Shown here: one piece after another, positions 1-4,689 of the stretch
Layout of the letters: each line of letters begins with the position of its first letter
How positions within the stretch are numbered: position 1 is the stretch's first letter
Origin: Deltaproteobacteria bacterium
GTDB lineage: Bacteria > Desulfobacterota > Binatia > DP-6
Assembly: GCA_005879205.1 (NCBI GenBank)
Contig: VBLD01000184.1
Span: 1-7,249 of the forward strand
DNA length: 7,249 nucleotides
Reading direction: 5' to 3'
Program-made: the position numbers and the translations under genes
Notes under the pieces: generated by a model
Seen by the model: only the letters and a program-made list of their open reading frames with translations
What the model was told of the DNA's origin: nothing
Databases searched by the model: none

Positions 1-1
1 T

Positions 2-24
2 CAGAGGTTGTGAAGCAATCGCGC
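2..24 (+). repeat. left terminal inverted repeat of the IS (imperfect)
   Basis: Pairs with 1519-1541 on the opposite strand. The core TGTGAA at 9-14 is exact and the outer AGAG at 3-6 also matches. It lies 173 bases beyond the transposase stop. Its outer boundary is uncertain because the window begins here. Confidence 0.55.
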
Positions 25-197
25 CGGGGACGGTGATGCCGCCGAGCCGGGGCGCGGGGCCGTGAACGGCAGACCGGCCGTGCCGGGGGAGCGGTTACCG
101 TTGCCGTGGGCGAGGCCGAGCAGGTGTCCCGGGCGGGGCTCGGCGGACGCGCGGGTGCCGGCGCGTTGGCCGCGGGCGCGCGCCCAGGGGCCACCGC
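25..197. other. non-coding 3' part of the IS with a GC-only palindrome
   Basis: This stretch between the transposase stop and the left repeat has no credible gene; the open frames crossing it are by-products of high GC. Just after the stop is a perfect 12-base palindrome, GGGCGCGCGCCC (174-185), flanked by a TGGCC/GGCCA pair (167-171 and 189-193), which could form a strong hairpin. No run of T follows on the minus strand, so it is not a classical intrinsic terminator. Confidence 0.4.
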
Positions 198-1499
198 TCA
201 TGTTCCACCGCCCGCGGCCACCCAGCGCAGCAGGTTGTAGGTGATCGCGGTCCAGAGCGCGACACACAGCACCTTCGTCGGCCCGCGTACCAGCAACCGG
301 TCCAACCCGCGCTGCGTCCGACAATCCGCGTTGGTCGTCTCGGCCGTCGCTGCCCGCTCCTTGTAGATCGCCTTCGCTTCGTCGGTGCTCATCCGCTGCC
401 GCCACGCGCGCACCGCCGCGGTATCGTCCGCCTTCGGCGCGTACCGATCGCTGCCCGCCTTGCGCGGCTCGGGTACCGGCGCGTACACCGTCACGCCCTG
501 CGCCGTCGCGTCCTCGATACTCTCCAGCTTCACGAACCCGCCATCCACCAGATGCTCCGTCGGCCGCTCCCCGGTCCGCCGTTCGATCTCCTCCAGCATC
601 GGCCGCAGCTGCCCCGCATCCGCGCCGCTATTCGTCACCTGCACCCCGACGATTACCCGCCCCACGGTGGCCGTGGCCAGCTGCACGTTGTACGCCGGCC
701 GAAAGCCCCCGTCGCTCATCTTCATCACGCGGGCTGCCGGGTCCGTCGTCGACACGCGCGCCTGGGTCTTGTCTTCCGCCGTGCGCTTGGCGGCTCGCAC
801 CGCCGGCAGCTCGGCCAGCGCTTGACGCACCCGCTTCTCCCGCTCCCGCGCGACCCGCGCGGCCGCCGCCTGTTCCCGCGCACTGCGCCCCGGCACCGGG
901 TGCTCCGCCTCCTGCTTCACGCACGCCACCTGCGTCTCCGCCGCCTCGAGGCAGGCGCGCAAGCTCGGCTCGCGCCGGAACGACGCCGCGCCCGCACTCG
1001 CGCGCACCCGCATCCCGTCTTGGGCGACCCGCTCGAGCTTCACCAGCCCGCGGTGCAACATCACCGCCAACACCTGCGTCATCAGCTCGTCCAGCGCTTC
1101 CTCGTGGCCCACCCGGAAGTCGCTCAGCGTGTGGTAATTCACCCGCACGCCCCCGCACAGCCACCGATACGCGTCGTGCGCCTCGCACAACCGCGCCAGC
1201 TCCCGGGCGCTGCCGACCCCCTCGCTGGTCGCATACAACCACAGCGCCACGAGGACCTTCGGGTCGATCGCCGGCCGCCCCGGCTCGCTGCCGCGGGCGA
1301 CGATCGTGTCGTAGAACTTCCCCAAGGCCAGCTGCTCGACCATCGCCCAGATGGCCCGCGCCCGATGCTCGGGCGGCAGGAGCGACTCCAGATCGAGCGG
1401 CCGCAATTGAATCTGGCGCCGATCCGCCGTCACCACCCGGGGCGGCGGCAGCGCCGTGGTCGCGGTGCCGCCCGTCCCCTCCACTCCCTCATCCGCCAT
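198..1499 (-). CDS. IS1182-family transposase (DDE type)
   Basis: A 433-residue transposase that would cut and rejoin the ends of the surrounding element. The N-terminal part (about residues 30-150) resembles the DUF772-type domain of IS1182/IS5-related transposases, with the stretch GRPAIDPKVLVALWLYA near 74-90 and YHTLSDFR near 122-129. Candidate catalytic residues are D161 (in AQDGMRVRAS), D319 (in LVDGGF) and E387 (in ATAETTNAD). The family-typical TDPAARVMKMSDGGFRPAYN lies at about 252-271. A charged, probably helical insert spans about 180-245. The C-terminus ends in the usual hydrophobic ALWTAITYNLLRW segment, so the protein looks full length. The ATG at 1499 is preceded by AGGAAG (1505-1510), five bases upstream, which supports this start. 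No frameshift or internal stop is seen, so the enzyme may be active. The family call is by motif recognition, not by a search. Confidence 0.9.
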   Translation of the reverse strand: MADEGVEGTGGTATTALPPPRVVTADRRQIQLRPLDLESLLPPEHRARAIWAMVEQLALGKFYDTIVARGSEPGRPAIDPKVLVALWLYATSEGVGSARELARLCEAHDAYRWLCGGVRVNYHTLSDFRVGHEEALDELMTQVLAVMLHRGLVKLERVAQDGMRVRASAGAASFRREPSLRACLEAAETQVACVKQEAEHPVPGRSAREQAAAARVAREREKRVRQALAELPAVRAAKRTAEDKTQARVSTTDPAARVMKMSDGGFRPAYNVQLATATVGRVIVGVQVTNSGADAGQLRPMLEEIERRTGERPTEHLVDGGFVKLESIEDATAQGVTVYAPVPEPRKAGSDRYAPKADDTAAVRAWRQRMSTDEAKAIYKERAATAETTNADCRTQRGLDRLLVRGPTKVLCVALWTAITYNLLRWVAAGGGT

Positions 1500-1518
1500 G
1501 CAGGCTTCCTACCGCATC

Positions 1519-1541
1519 GCGGGATAAATTCACACGCTCTC
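1519..1541 (-). repeat. right terminal inverted repeat of the IS (imperfect)
   Basis: The reverse complement reads GAGAGCGTGTGAATTT and onward, matching the left end at the TGTGAA core and the flanking AGAG. It sits about 20 bases upstream of the transposase start codon, the usual place for the transposase-proximal end, and probably overlaps the transposase promoter. Confidence 0.55.
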
Positions 1542-1713
1542 AGCTGAGACCGCAGGTGATCGCGGCACCCGCCGAGACGCGCGACGGGGAGGCGGGGGCG
1601 CCGTCGCAGCGCCTATGAGGCGCCGCGCGCGTCGGTGAATCGGGAACACGCCGCACGGCGGCGCCGAATCGAAGCGGAGACGGTGCCCCCGCCTCCCCGC
1701 ACCGCACCTCGGC
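1542..1713. other. intergenic junction between adaptor gene and IS
   Basis: No credible gene is found in any frame. In particular there is no start codon followed by RND-pump-like sequence on the minus strand. The stretch holds the 115-bp nested inverted repeat, and the palindrome CTCAGCTGAG (1539-1548) spans its boundary with the IS right end. This is where the inner-membrane pump gene would normally follow the adaptor. Confidence 0.6.
1585..1699. repeat. 115-bp nested inverted repeat (MITE-like or structured RNA)
   Basis: Two 21-base arms (1585-1605 and 1679-1699) are inverted copies with a single mismatch at the pair 1600/1684. Each contains GGGGAGGCGGGGGC or its complement. They enclose 73 bases that hold two further hairpins: GCGCCT-atg-AGGCGC (1609-1623) and CGCCG-ca-CGGCG (1649-1660). 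An alternative 8-base pairing joins 1619-1626 with 1658-1665. The whole could fold as a long stem closing two small hairpins. It starts 14 bases after the adaptor stop and ends about 43 bases before the IS. No run of T follows either arm and I see no clear target duplication. It could be a non-autonomous mobile element, a transcript-end structure, or an intergenic repeat of this genome. Confidence 0.6.
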
Positions 1714-2667
1714 TCAGCTCGCGAGCGCCTGCGCGGCGAAGAGAGCCCCTTCGCTGACCACGTCTTCGCCCGCGGCGAGGCCCGACAGCACCTCGGCGCG
1801 GCCGTCGATCTCGGCGCCGGCCTCGACTTCCCGCGGCTCGAGGCCGCCGTCCGCCCGGCGCACGATCACCCGGAAGCGCTGGCCGTCGGAAAGGAGCGCG
1901 CTCGCCGGAATCGCCAGGATGCGCAGGCCCGGCGAGGCCTTCAGCGTCACACGCGCGAACATGGCTGGCTTCAGCAGGCGCTCTCTGTTCGGTACCGCGC
2001 ACAGCACCGGGACGGTCCGGGTGGCATCGTCGATCACGTCGCCGACGACCGTCACCTCGCCTGGAAACTCCTCCGGGTACGCCTCCACGCGGACGGCGAC
2101 GGCCTGGTGGGGACGGATGAGCGGCAGCTGGCGCTCCGGCACGCGGAGGACGACGCGCACCTGCGACAGATCGGAGATCACCACCAGAGGCTCCGGACTG
2201 TCCGGACCGGCCGACATCCCGACGGACGCCTTGCGTGCGACGACGGTACCGGCGAACGGCGCCCGCACGAGATAGCGGCTGGTGCGCTCCCCGGGCGTCA
2301 AGTGCAGGCGATCGAGCTGAGCGCGCGCCCGCTCGAAGTCGGCCACCGCCTTGTGGGCGTCCTGCTGCGCCTGCAGGTAGTCCTTCTCGGCGATCGCGCG
2401 CGCGCCGTGCAGGCGCTCGGCCCGTTCGGCGGATTTGCGGGCGACCACGAGATCGGCCTCCGCATGCACGTATTCCGCCTCTGCGGTCCTCACCTCCGGG
2501 CTCTCGAGCGCCACCACGGGCTGGTCCGCATCGACATGGTCGCCCGCCTGGACGAGGAGCTCCACGACCCGGCCCGGCACGGCGGCGTTCAGCCGCGCGG
2601 TGCGCTGCTCGTCGAAGTCGATCGCGCCGTTCAGGTTCGCGACACTCGACGCCTCGACCTCTTTCAC
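1714..2667 (-). CDS. RND/heavy-metal efflux periplasmic adaptor (CzcB/CusB-like), main reading frame
   Basis: Membrane fusion protein that in this family links an inner-membrane RND pump to the outer-membrane channel. This frame holds 317 residues: a lipoyl/barrel-sandwich half-motif (LNAAVPGRVVELLVQAGDHV, 27-46; then QPVVALESPEV), a helical hairpin rich in Ala, Glu and Arg (about 58-122), the second lipoyl half (YLVRAPFAGTVVARKASVG, 132-150), a beta-barrel (about 165-245, with VVISDLSQVRVVLRVPE) and a membrane-proximal domain to the end. There is no extra metal-binding or histidine-rich domain. The only start codon in this frame is a GTG at 2667 with no ribosome binding site and no signal peptide. 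The expected start and lipoprotein signal lie just upstream in another frame (2669-2761), so the gene appears frameshifted. The substrate cannot be read from the sequence; metal export is likely from the family and the partner genes. Confidence 0.85.
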   Translation of the reverse strand: MKEVEASSVANLNGAIDFDEQRTARLNAAVPGRVVELLVQAGDHVDADQPVVALESPEVRTAEAEYVHAEADLVVARKSAERAERLHGARAIAEKDYLQAQQDAHKAVADFERARAQLDRLHLTPGERTSRYLVRAPFAGTVVARKASVGMSAGPDSPEPLVVISDLSQVRVVLRVPERQLPLIRPHQAVAVRVEAYPEEFPGEVTVVGDVIDDATRTVPVLCAVPNRERLLKPAMFARVTLKASPGLRILAIPASALLSDGQRFRVIVRRADGGLEPREVEAGAEIDGRAEVLSGLAAGEDVVSEGALFAAQALAS

Positions 2668-2668
2668 C

Positions 2669-2761
2669 TGGGTGAGCCGCCGTCGCAGTGCCCGGGTCGC
2701 TGGCCCGCCCGCAGCCGGCCAGCACGGCGAGCCCGAGACCGAGCGCGATGAGGCGTCTCAT
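2669..2761 (-). pseudogene. out-of-frame 5' end of the adaptor gene (lipoprotein signal peptide)
   Basis: From the ATG at 2761 the frame reads MRRLIALGLGLAVLAGCGR, a textbook lipoprotein signal peptide with lipobox L14-A15-G16-C17. The ATG overlaps the outer-membrane factor stop codon (ATGA) and has a GGAGA motif (2769-2773) seven bases upstream, so it is very likely the natural adaptor start. After about residue 28 this frame turns into low-quality arginine-rich sequence, while the frame one base over begins the true adaptor (LTQVKEVEASSVANL and onward). A one-base insertion or two-base deletion between roughly 2710 and 2672 would explain this. It may be a real inactivating mutation or a sequencing or assembly error in GC-rich DNA. 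Confidence 0.78.
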
Positions 2762-4032
2762 GGACCCGTCTCCAGGGCGGCCGCGCGCGTCACGTCGAAC
2801 GCGGCCGTGTGGCCGTCGAGCAGGGCGTCGAGGTGATCGCGCTGCGTCTGGATGAAAGCGCGCTCGGCTTCGAGGAACTCGAGCAGGGAGATCGCGCCCT
2901 CGCGATACGAGACCTCGGCGGCGCGTCGCGCATCCTCGGCCTGGCGAACGAAGGACTGCTCGAAACGGCGCACCCGCTCGCCCGCGACCGTGTAGCTGGT
3001 CACGGCGGTCCGCACCTCCTGCGGGATCTCGAGCCGCAGCTTCTGCACCTCGCGCCGGGCGATCAGCGCCTCGGCCTCGGCCCGCTGGATCTCGCCCTGG
3101 TTCTGGTTCAGGAGCGGCAACGGCAGCGAGAAGTTGGCGCCGAGCGAGTTGGCGAGGTTGCCGGCCACCTGGAACTCGTCGTGCGTGTACTGCACGCCGA
3201 CGGTCACGTTCGGCCAGCGCTCCGCGCGCGCCAGCCGCAGCGCAGCGTCGGCCGCGTCGGCCTCGCGCTCGGCCGCGGCCAGATCCGGCCGGCGTCGCAG
3301 CGCCTCGCTCACCAGCGCATCGGTGTCGGTCCGGGCCGCCGGCAGCCGGAGCTCGCCGACGGGGACGAGATCGGCGACGTCGAGGCCGAGCAAGGGCAGC
3401 AGCTCGGCCACCGCCTGCCGTCGCTCGATCTCCGCGTCGGCCACCTCGTGCTCGAATCCGCGCTGCTCGAGCGCGATCTTGTCGAACTCCGCCGCCGAGA
3501 TATCGCCCGCGTCGGCCCGTTCCCGGCTGACGCGCACCGTCTCCTGGTAGCGGGCGAGGTTCTCGCGCGCGAGCCGCAGGCGCTCGGTGGCCACCAGTGC
3601 GCGCACGAACCGCGCCCGCACCTCGAAGGCCAGGCGGCGTTCGAGGTCGGCACGCTCCGCGCCGGCTGCAGCCAGCCGGCCATGGGTCGCGGCGATGCGT
3701 TCGCCGCGCTTCCCCCAGAGCACGACCTCCTGCCCGATGCCCACCTGCTCGTTCACCGCGTCCCCGATCCCGAGGCCCGCAGGGTTCGTCCGGCCGACCG
3801 GCAAGTTGCCGGCTCCGACCGACAGCGTGGGGTTCGGATAGAGGCGCGCGGTCGTGACGTCGCCCTGGGCGGCGCGCACCTTGAGCGCTCCGGCCAGCAG
3901 CTCCGGACTCTCGCCCCGGAGGAGCGCGACCGCCTCGTCGAGCGTCACGTGCGCGGTCTCCTCAGTCGCCCGGGCGGGCCGGACGGCCAGCGCGACGACG
4001 ACCAGCGAGAGCGCGAGCGACAACCACTTCAC
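2758..4032 (-). CDS. TolC/CzcC-family outer-membrane efflux protein
   Basis: A 424-residue outer-membrane channel subunit, expected to trimerise and form the exit duct of a tripartite efflux system. Residues 1-22 form a Sec signal peptide ending in A-R-A with no lipobox cysteine. Two outer-membrane efflux repeats follow: the first at about 30-215 (LYPNPTLSVGAG near 64-75, then long charged helices), the second at about 235-415 (SLGANFSLPLPLLNQNQGEI at 296-315; YREGAISLLEFLEAER at 376-391). These motifs are typical of the CzcC/CusC branch. The length is normal. The start is GTG at 4032; I see no clear Shine-Dalgarno sequence before it and no better upstream start. Its stop overlaps the adaptor start, so the two are translationally coupled. 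It lies 76 bases after the receiver gene and is probably in the same transcript. Confidence 0.9.
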   Translation of the reverse strand: MKWLSLALSLVVVALAVRPARATEETAHVTLDEAVALLRGESPELLAGALKVRAAQGDVTTARLYPNPTLSVGAGNLPVGRTNPAGLGIGDAVNEQVGIGQEVVLWGKRGERIAATHGRLAAAGAERADLERRLAFEVRARFVRALVATERLRLARENLARYQETVRVSRERADAGDISAAEFDKIALEQRGFEHEVADAEIERRQAVAELLPLLGLDVADLVPVGELRLPAARTDTDALVSEALRRRPDLAAAEREADAADAALRLARAERWPNVTVGVQYTHDEFQVAGNLANSLGANFSLPLPLLNQNQGEIQRAEAEALIARREVQKLRLEIPQEVRTAVTSYTVAGERVRRFEQSFVRQAEDARRAAEVSYREGAISLLEFLEAERAFIQTQRDHLDALLDGHTAAFDVTRAAALETGP

Positions 4033-4076
4033 AACGGTGCGCGGGAATAGACACGGGATCCGCGAAGCAAACTAGA

Positions 4077-4125
4077 ACGCGGAGCGGGCGGCCCTGGGGG
4101 GTTCGGACCTAACCACGCTCCGCGT
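4077..4125 (-). promoter_or_regulatory. hairpin between receiver gene and outer-membrane factor gene
   Basis: Perfect 10-base inverted repeat: arms 4077-4086 and 4116-4125 (ACGCGGAGCG against CGCTCCGCGT), separated by 29 bases. The loop contains the receiver stop codon (4109-4111) and a smaller GGTT/AACC pairing. There is no T run on the minus strand, so intrinsic termination is unlikely. It could mark an RNA processing or stability point, or an attenuating structure ahead of a gene that lacks an obvious ribosome binding site. The function is inferred; only the pairing is seen. Confidence 0.45.
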
Positions 4126-4567
4126 CCTTTCGGATGGTGGAAGCCGGCCCCCCATGGGCCGGCAGCCCCGTCCAGCCACCCGAAATCGAATCTTGCTCGT
4201 TGCGAGCGGTGAGCTCGTGAACCGTCGCCAGGAGGACGTCGGCCGCAAAGGGCTTGGCCAGGAGCGGCACGCCCAGCCGGCGCGCCTCCGCGCGCGCCGT
4301 CCCGTCCGCGAAGGCGGACACCAGCAGTGCCGGCGACCCGGGACGGATGCGCTCGAGATCGGCGACGATCTCGGTCCCCCGCACGCCGGGCATCGTCACG
4401 TCCGCGATGACCAGGGCATAGGGAGAACGGTGGACTCGCTCGACCGCCGCGTCGTCGTCGGTGGTCCACTCGACGCGATAGCCGGCCGCGGCGAGCACGT
4501 CCGCCATGAACCGACACGACGTCTGGTCGTCATCGACGATCAGGACCGGTTCAGCGGGGAAGCCCAT
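4109..4567 (-). CDS. stand-alone response-regulator receiver domain protein
   Basis: A 152-residue protein consisting of one CheY-like receiver domain (about residues 7-122) and a short tail with no recognisable output domain. The acidic triad is seen in LIVDDDQTS (D12-D14), the phospho-acceptor is D56 in VIADVTMPG, the switch Ser is S84 in LLVSAF and the conserved Lys is K105 in LAKPF. Its N-terminal part resembles the receiver of the neighbouring sigma-54 activator (both read VDDDxxxCR and continue with similar spacing), which suggests duplication. The chosen start is the ATG at 4567; there is no Shine-Dalgarno sequence, and the predicted sigma-54 transcription start lies only about 5 bases upstream, so the message would be nearly leaderless. 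It may act as a phosphate sink, a connector or a modulator of the kinase. The role is inference; the domain call is secure. Confidence 0.85.
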   Translation of the reverse strand: MGFPAEPVLIVDDDQTSCRFMADVLAAAGYRVEWTTDDDAAVERVHRSPYALVIADVTMPGVRGTEIVADLERIRPGSPALLVSAFADGTARAEARRLGVPLLAKPFAADVLLATVHELTARNEQDSISGGWTGLPAHGGPASTIRKDAERG

Positions 4568-4582
4568 GCAACGGGCGAGAAA

Positions 4583-4598
4583 AGCAAGGCAGATGCCA
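4583..4598 (-). promoter_or_regulatory. sigma-54 (-24/-12) promoter
   Basis: The minus strand reads TGGCATCTGCCTTGCT, matching the sigma-54 consensus TGGCACG-N4-TTGCW with GG (4597-4596) and GC (4585-4584) at the required spacing and a pyrimidine (C) before the TGG. The expected transcription start is near 4572, driving the receiver gene and probably the efflux genes after it. The gene immediately upstream encodes a sigma-54 activator with GAFTGA, which makes a chance match less likely. The leader to the ATG at 4567 would be only about 5 bases, which is unusual. Confidence 0.7.
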
Positions 4599-4612
4599 GT
4601 GCGATCGAGCCG

Positions 4613-4633
4613 AAAAAGCCCACAAAACCGGGC
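4613..4633 (-). terminator. weak intrinsic terminator-like hairpin after the regulator gene
   Basis: On the minus strand GCCCG-gtttt-g-TGGGC (five pairs including one G-T wobble) is followed directly by TTTTT. It lies 56 bases after the regulator stop and just upstream of the sigma-54 promoter, which is where a boundary between the two-component operon and the efflux operon would be expected. The stem is short, so termination may be partial. Confidence 0.4.
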
Positions 4634-4647
4634 GCGGTGCGCTTCTC

Positions 4648-4664
4648 GACCGGGACGTCCGGTC
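4648..4664. promoter_or_regulatory. candidate enhancer (activator-binding) dyad
   Basis: An inverted repeat GACCGG-N5-CCGGTC centred about 85 bases upstream of the predicted sigma-54 start, a typical distance for NtrC-type activator sites. An 8-base palindrome, CAGGCCTG (4666-4673), adjoins it and might be a second half-site. The assignment rests on position and symmetry only; the same arms could also form an RNA hairpin after the regulator gene. Confidence 0.38.
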
Positions 4665-4689
4665 TCAGGCCTGTGGCAAACGGTCCCAG

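Larger units (their letters stand above)
2..1541 (-). mobile_element. IS1182-like insertion sequence, apparently complete
   Basis: One intact transposase gene is flanked by imperfect terminal inverted repeats that I matched by eye. The left end (about 2-24) and the reverse complement of the right end (about 1519-1541) share an identical TGTGAA core (9-14 against 1529-1534), an outer AGAG (3-6 against 1537-1540) and inner matches around ATC and CGC; about 16 of 23 positions agree. The implied length of about 1.54 kb is normal for a single-gene IS of this family. The left end falls at the window edge, so a target duplication cannot be checked, and the true end could be a few bases outside. The element lies just downstream of the adaptor gene, where an RND pump gene would be expected. 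The IS call is firm; the exact ends are moderately supported. Confidence 0.72.

Noticed and set aside
167..193. Intrinsic terminator after the transposase gene
   Set aside because: The hairpin is strong but no T tract follows on the minus strand, so it is recorded only as a palindrome within the IS.
552..1547. Long plus-strand open frame of 331 codons opposite the transposase
   Set aside because: Its composition is dominated by His, Arg and Pro with no recognisable domain, as expected from the antisense of a GC-rich gene; the opposite strand carries clear transposase motifs.
1613..2761. A 382-codon protein starting with the lipoprotein signal peptide and continuing in the same frame
   Set aside because: After about residue 28 the frame is arginine- and glycine-rich without any domain, while the adaptor domains are in the neighbouring frame; it is better explained by a frameshift.
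2809..4050. Plus-strand open frame of 413 codons opposite the outer-membrane factor
   Set aside because: No domain or signal is visible, and it is fully antisense to a gene with strong family motifs, a signal peptide and operon coupling.
4033..4076. Possible separate promoter directly upstream of the outer-membrane factor gene
   Set aside because: No sigma-54 GG/GC pair with correct spacing is present, and the only sigma-70-like boxes are poor with wrong spacing.
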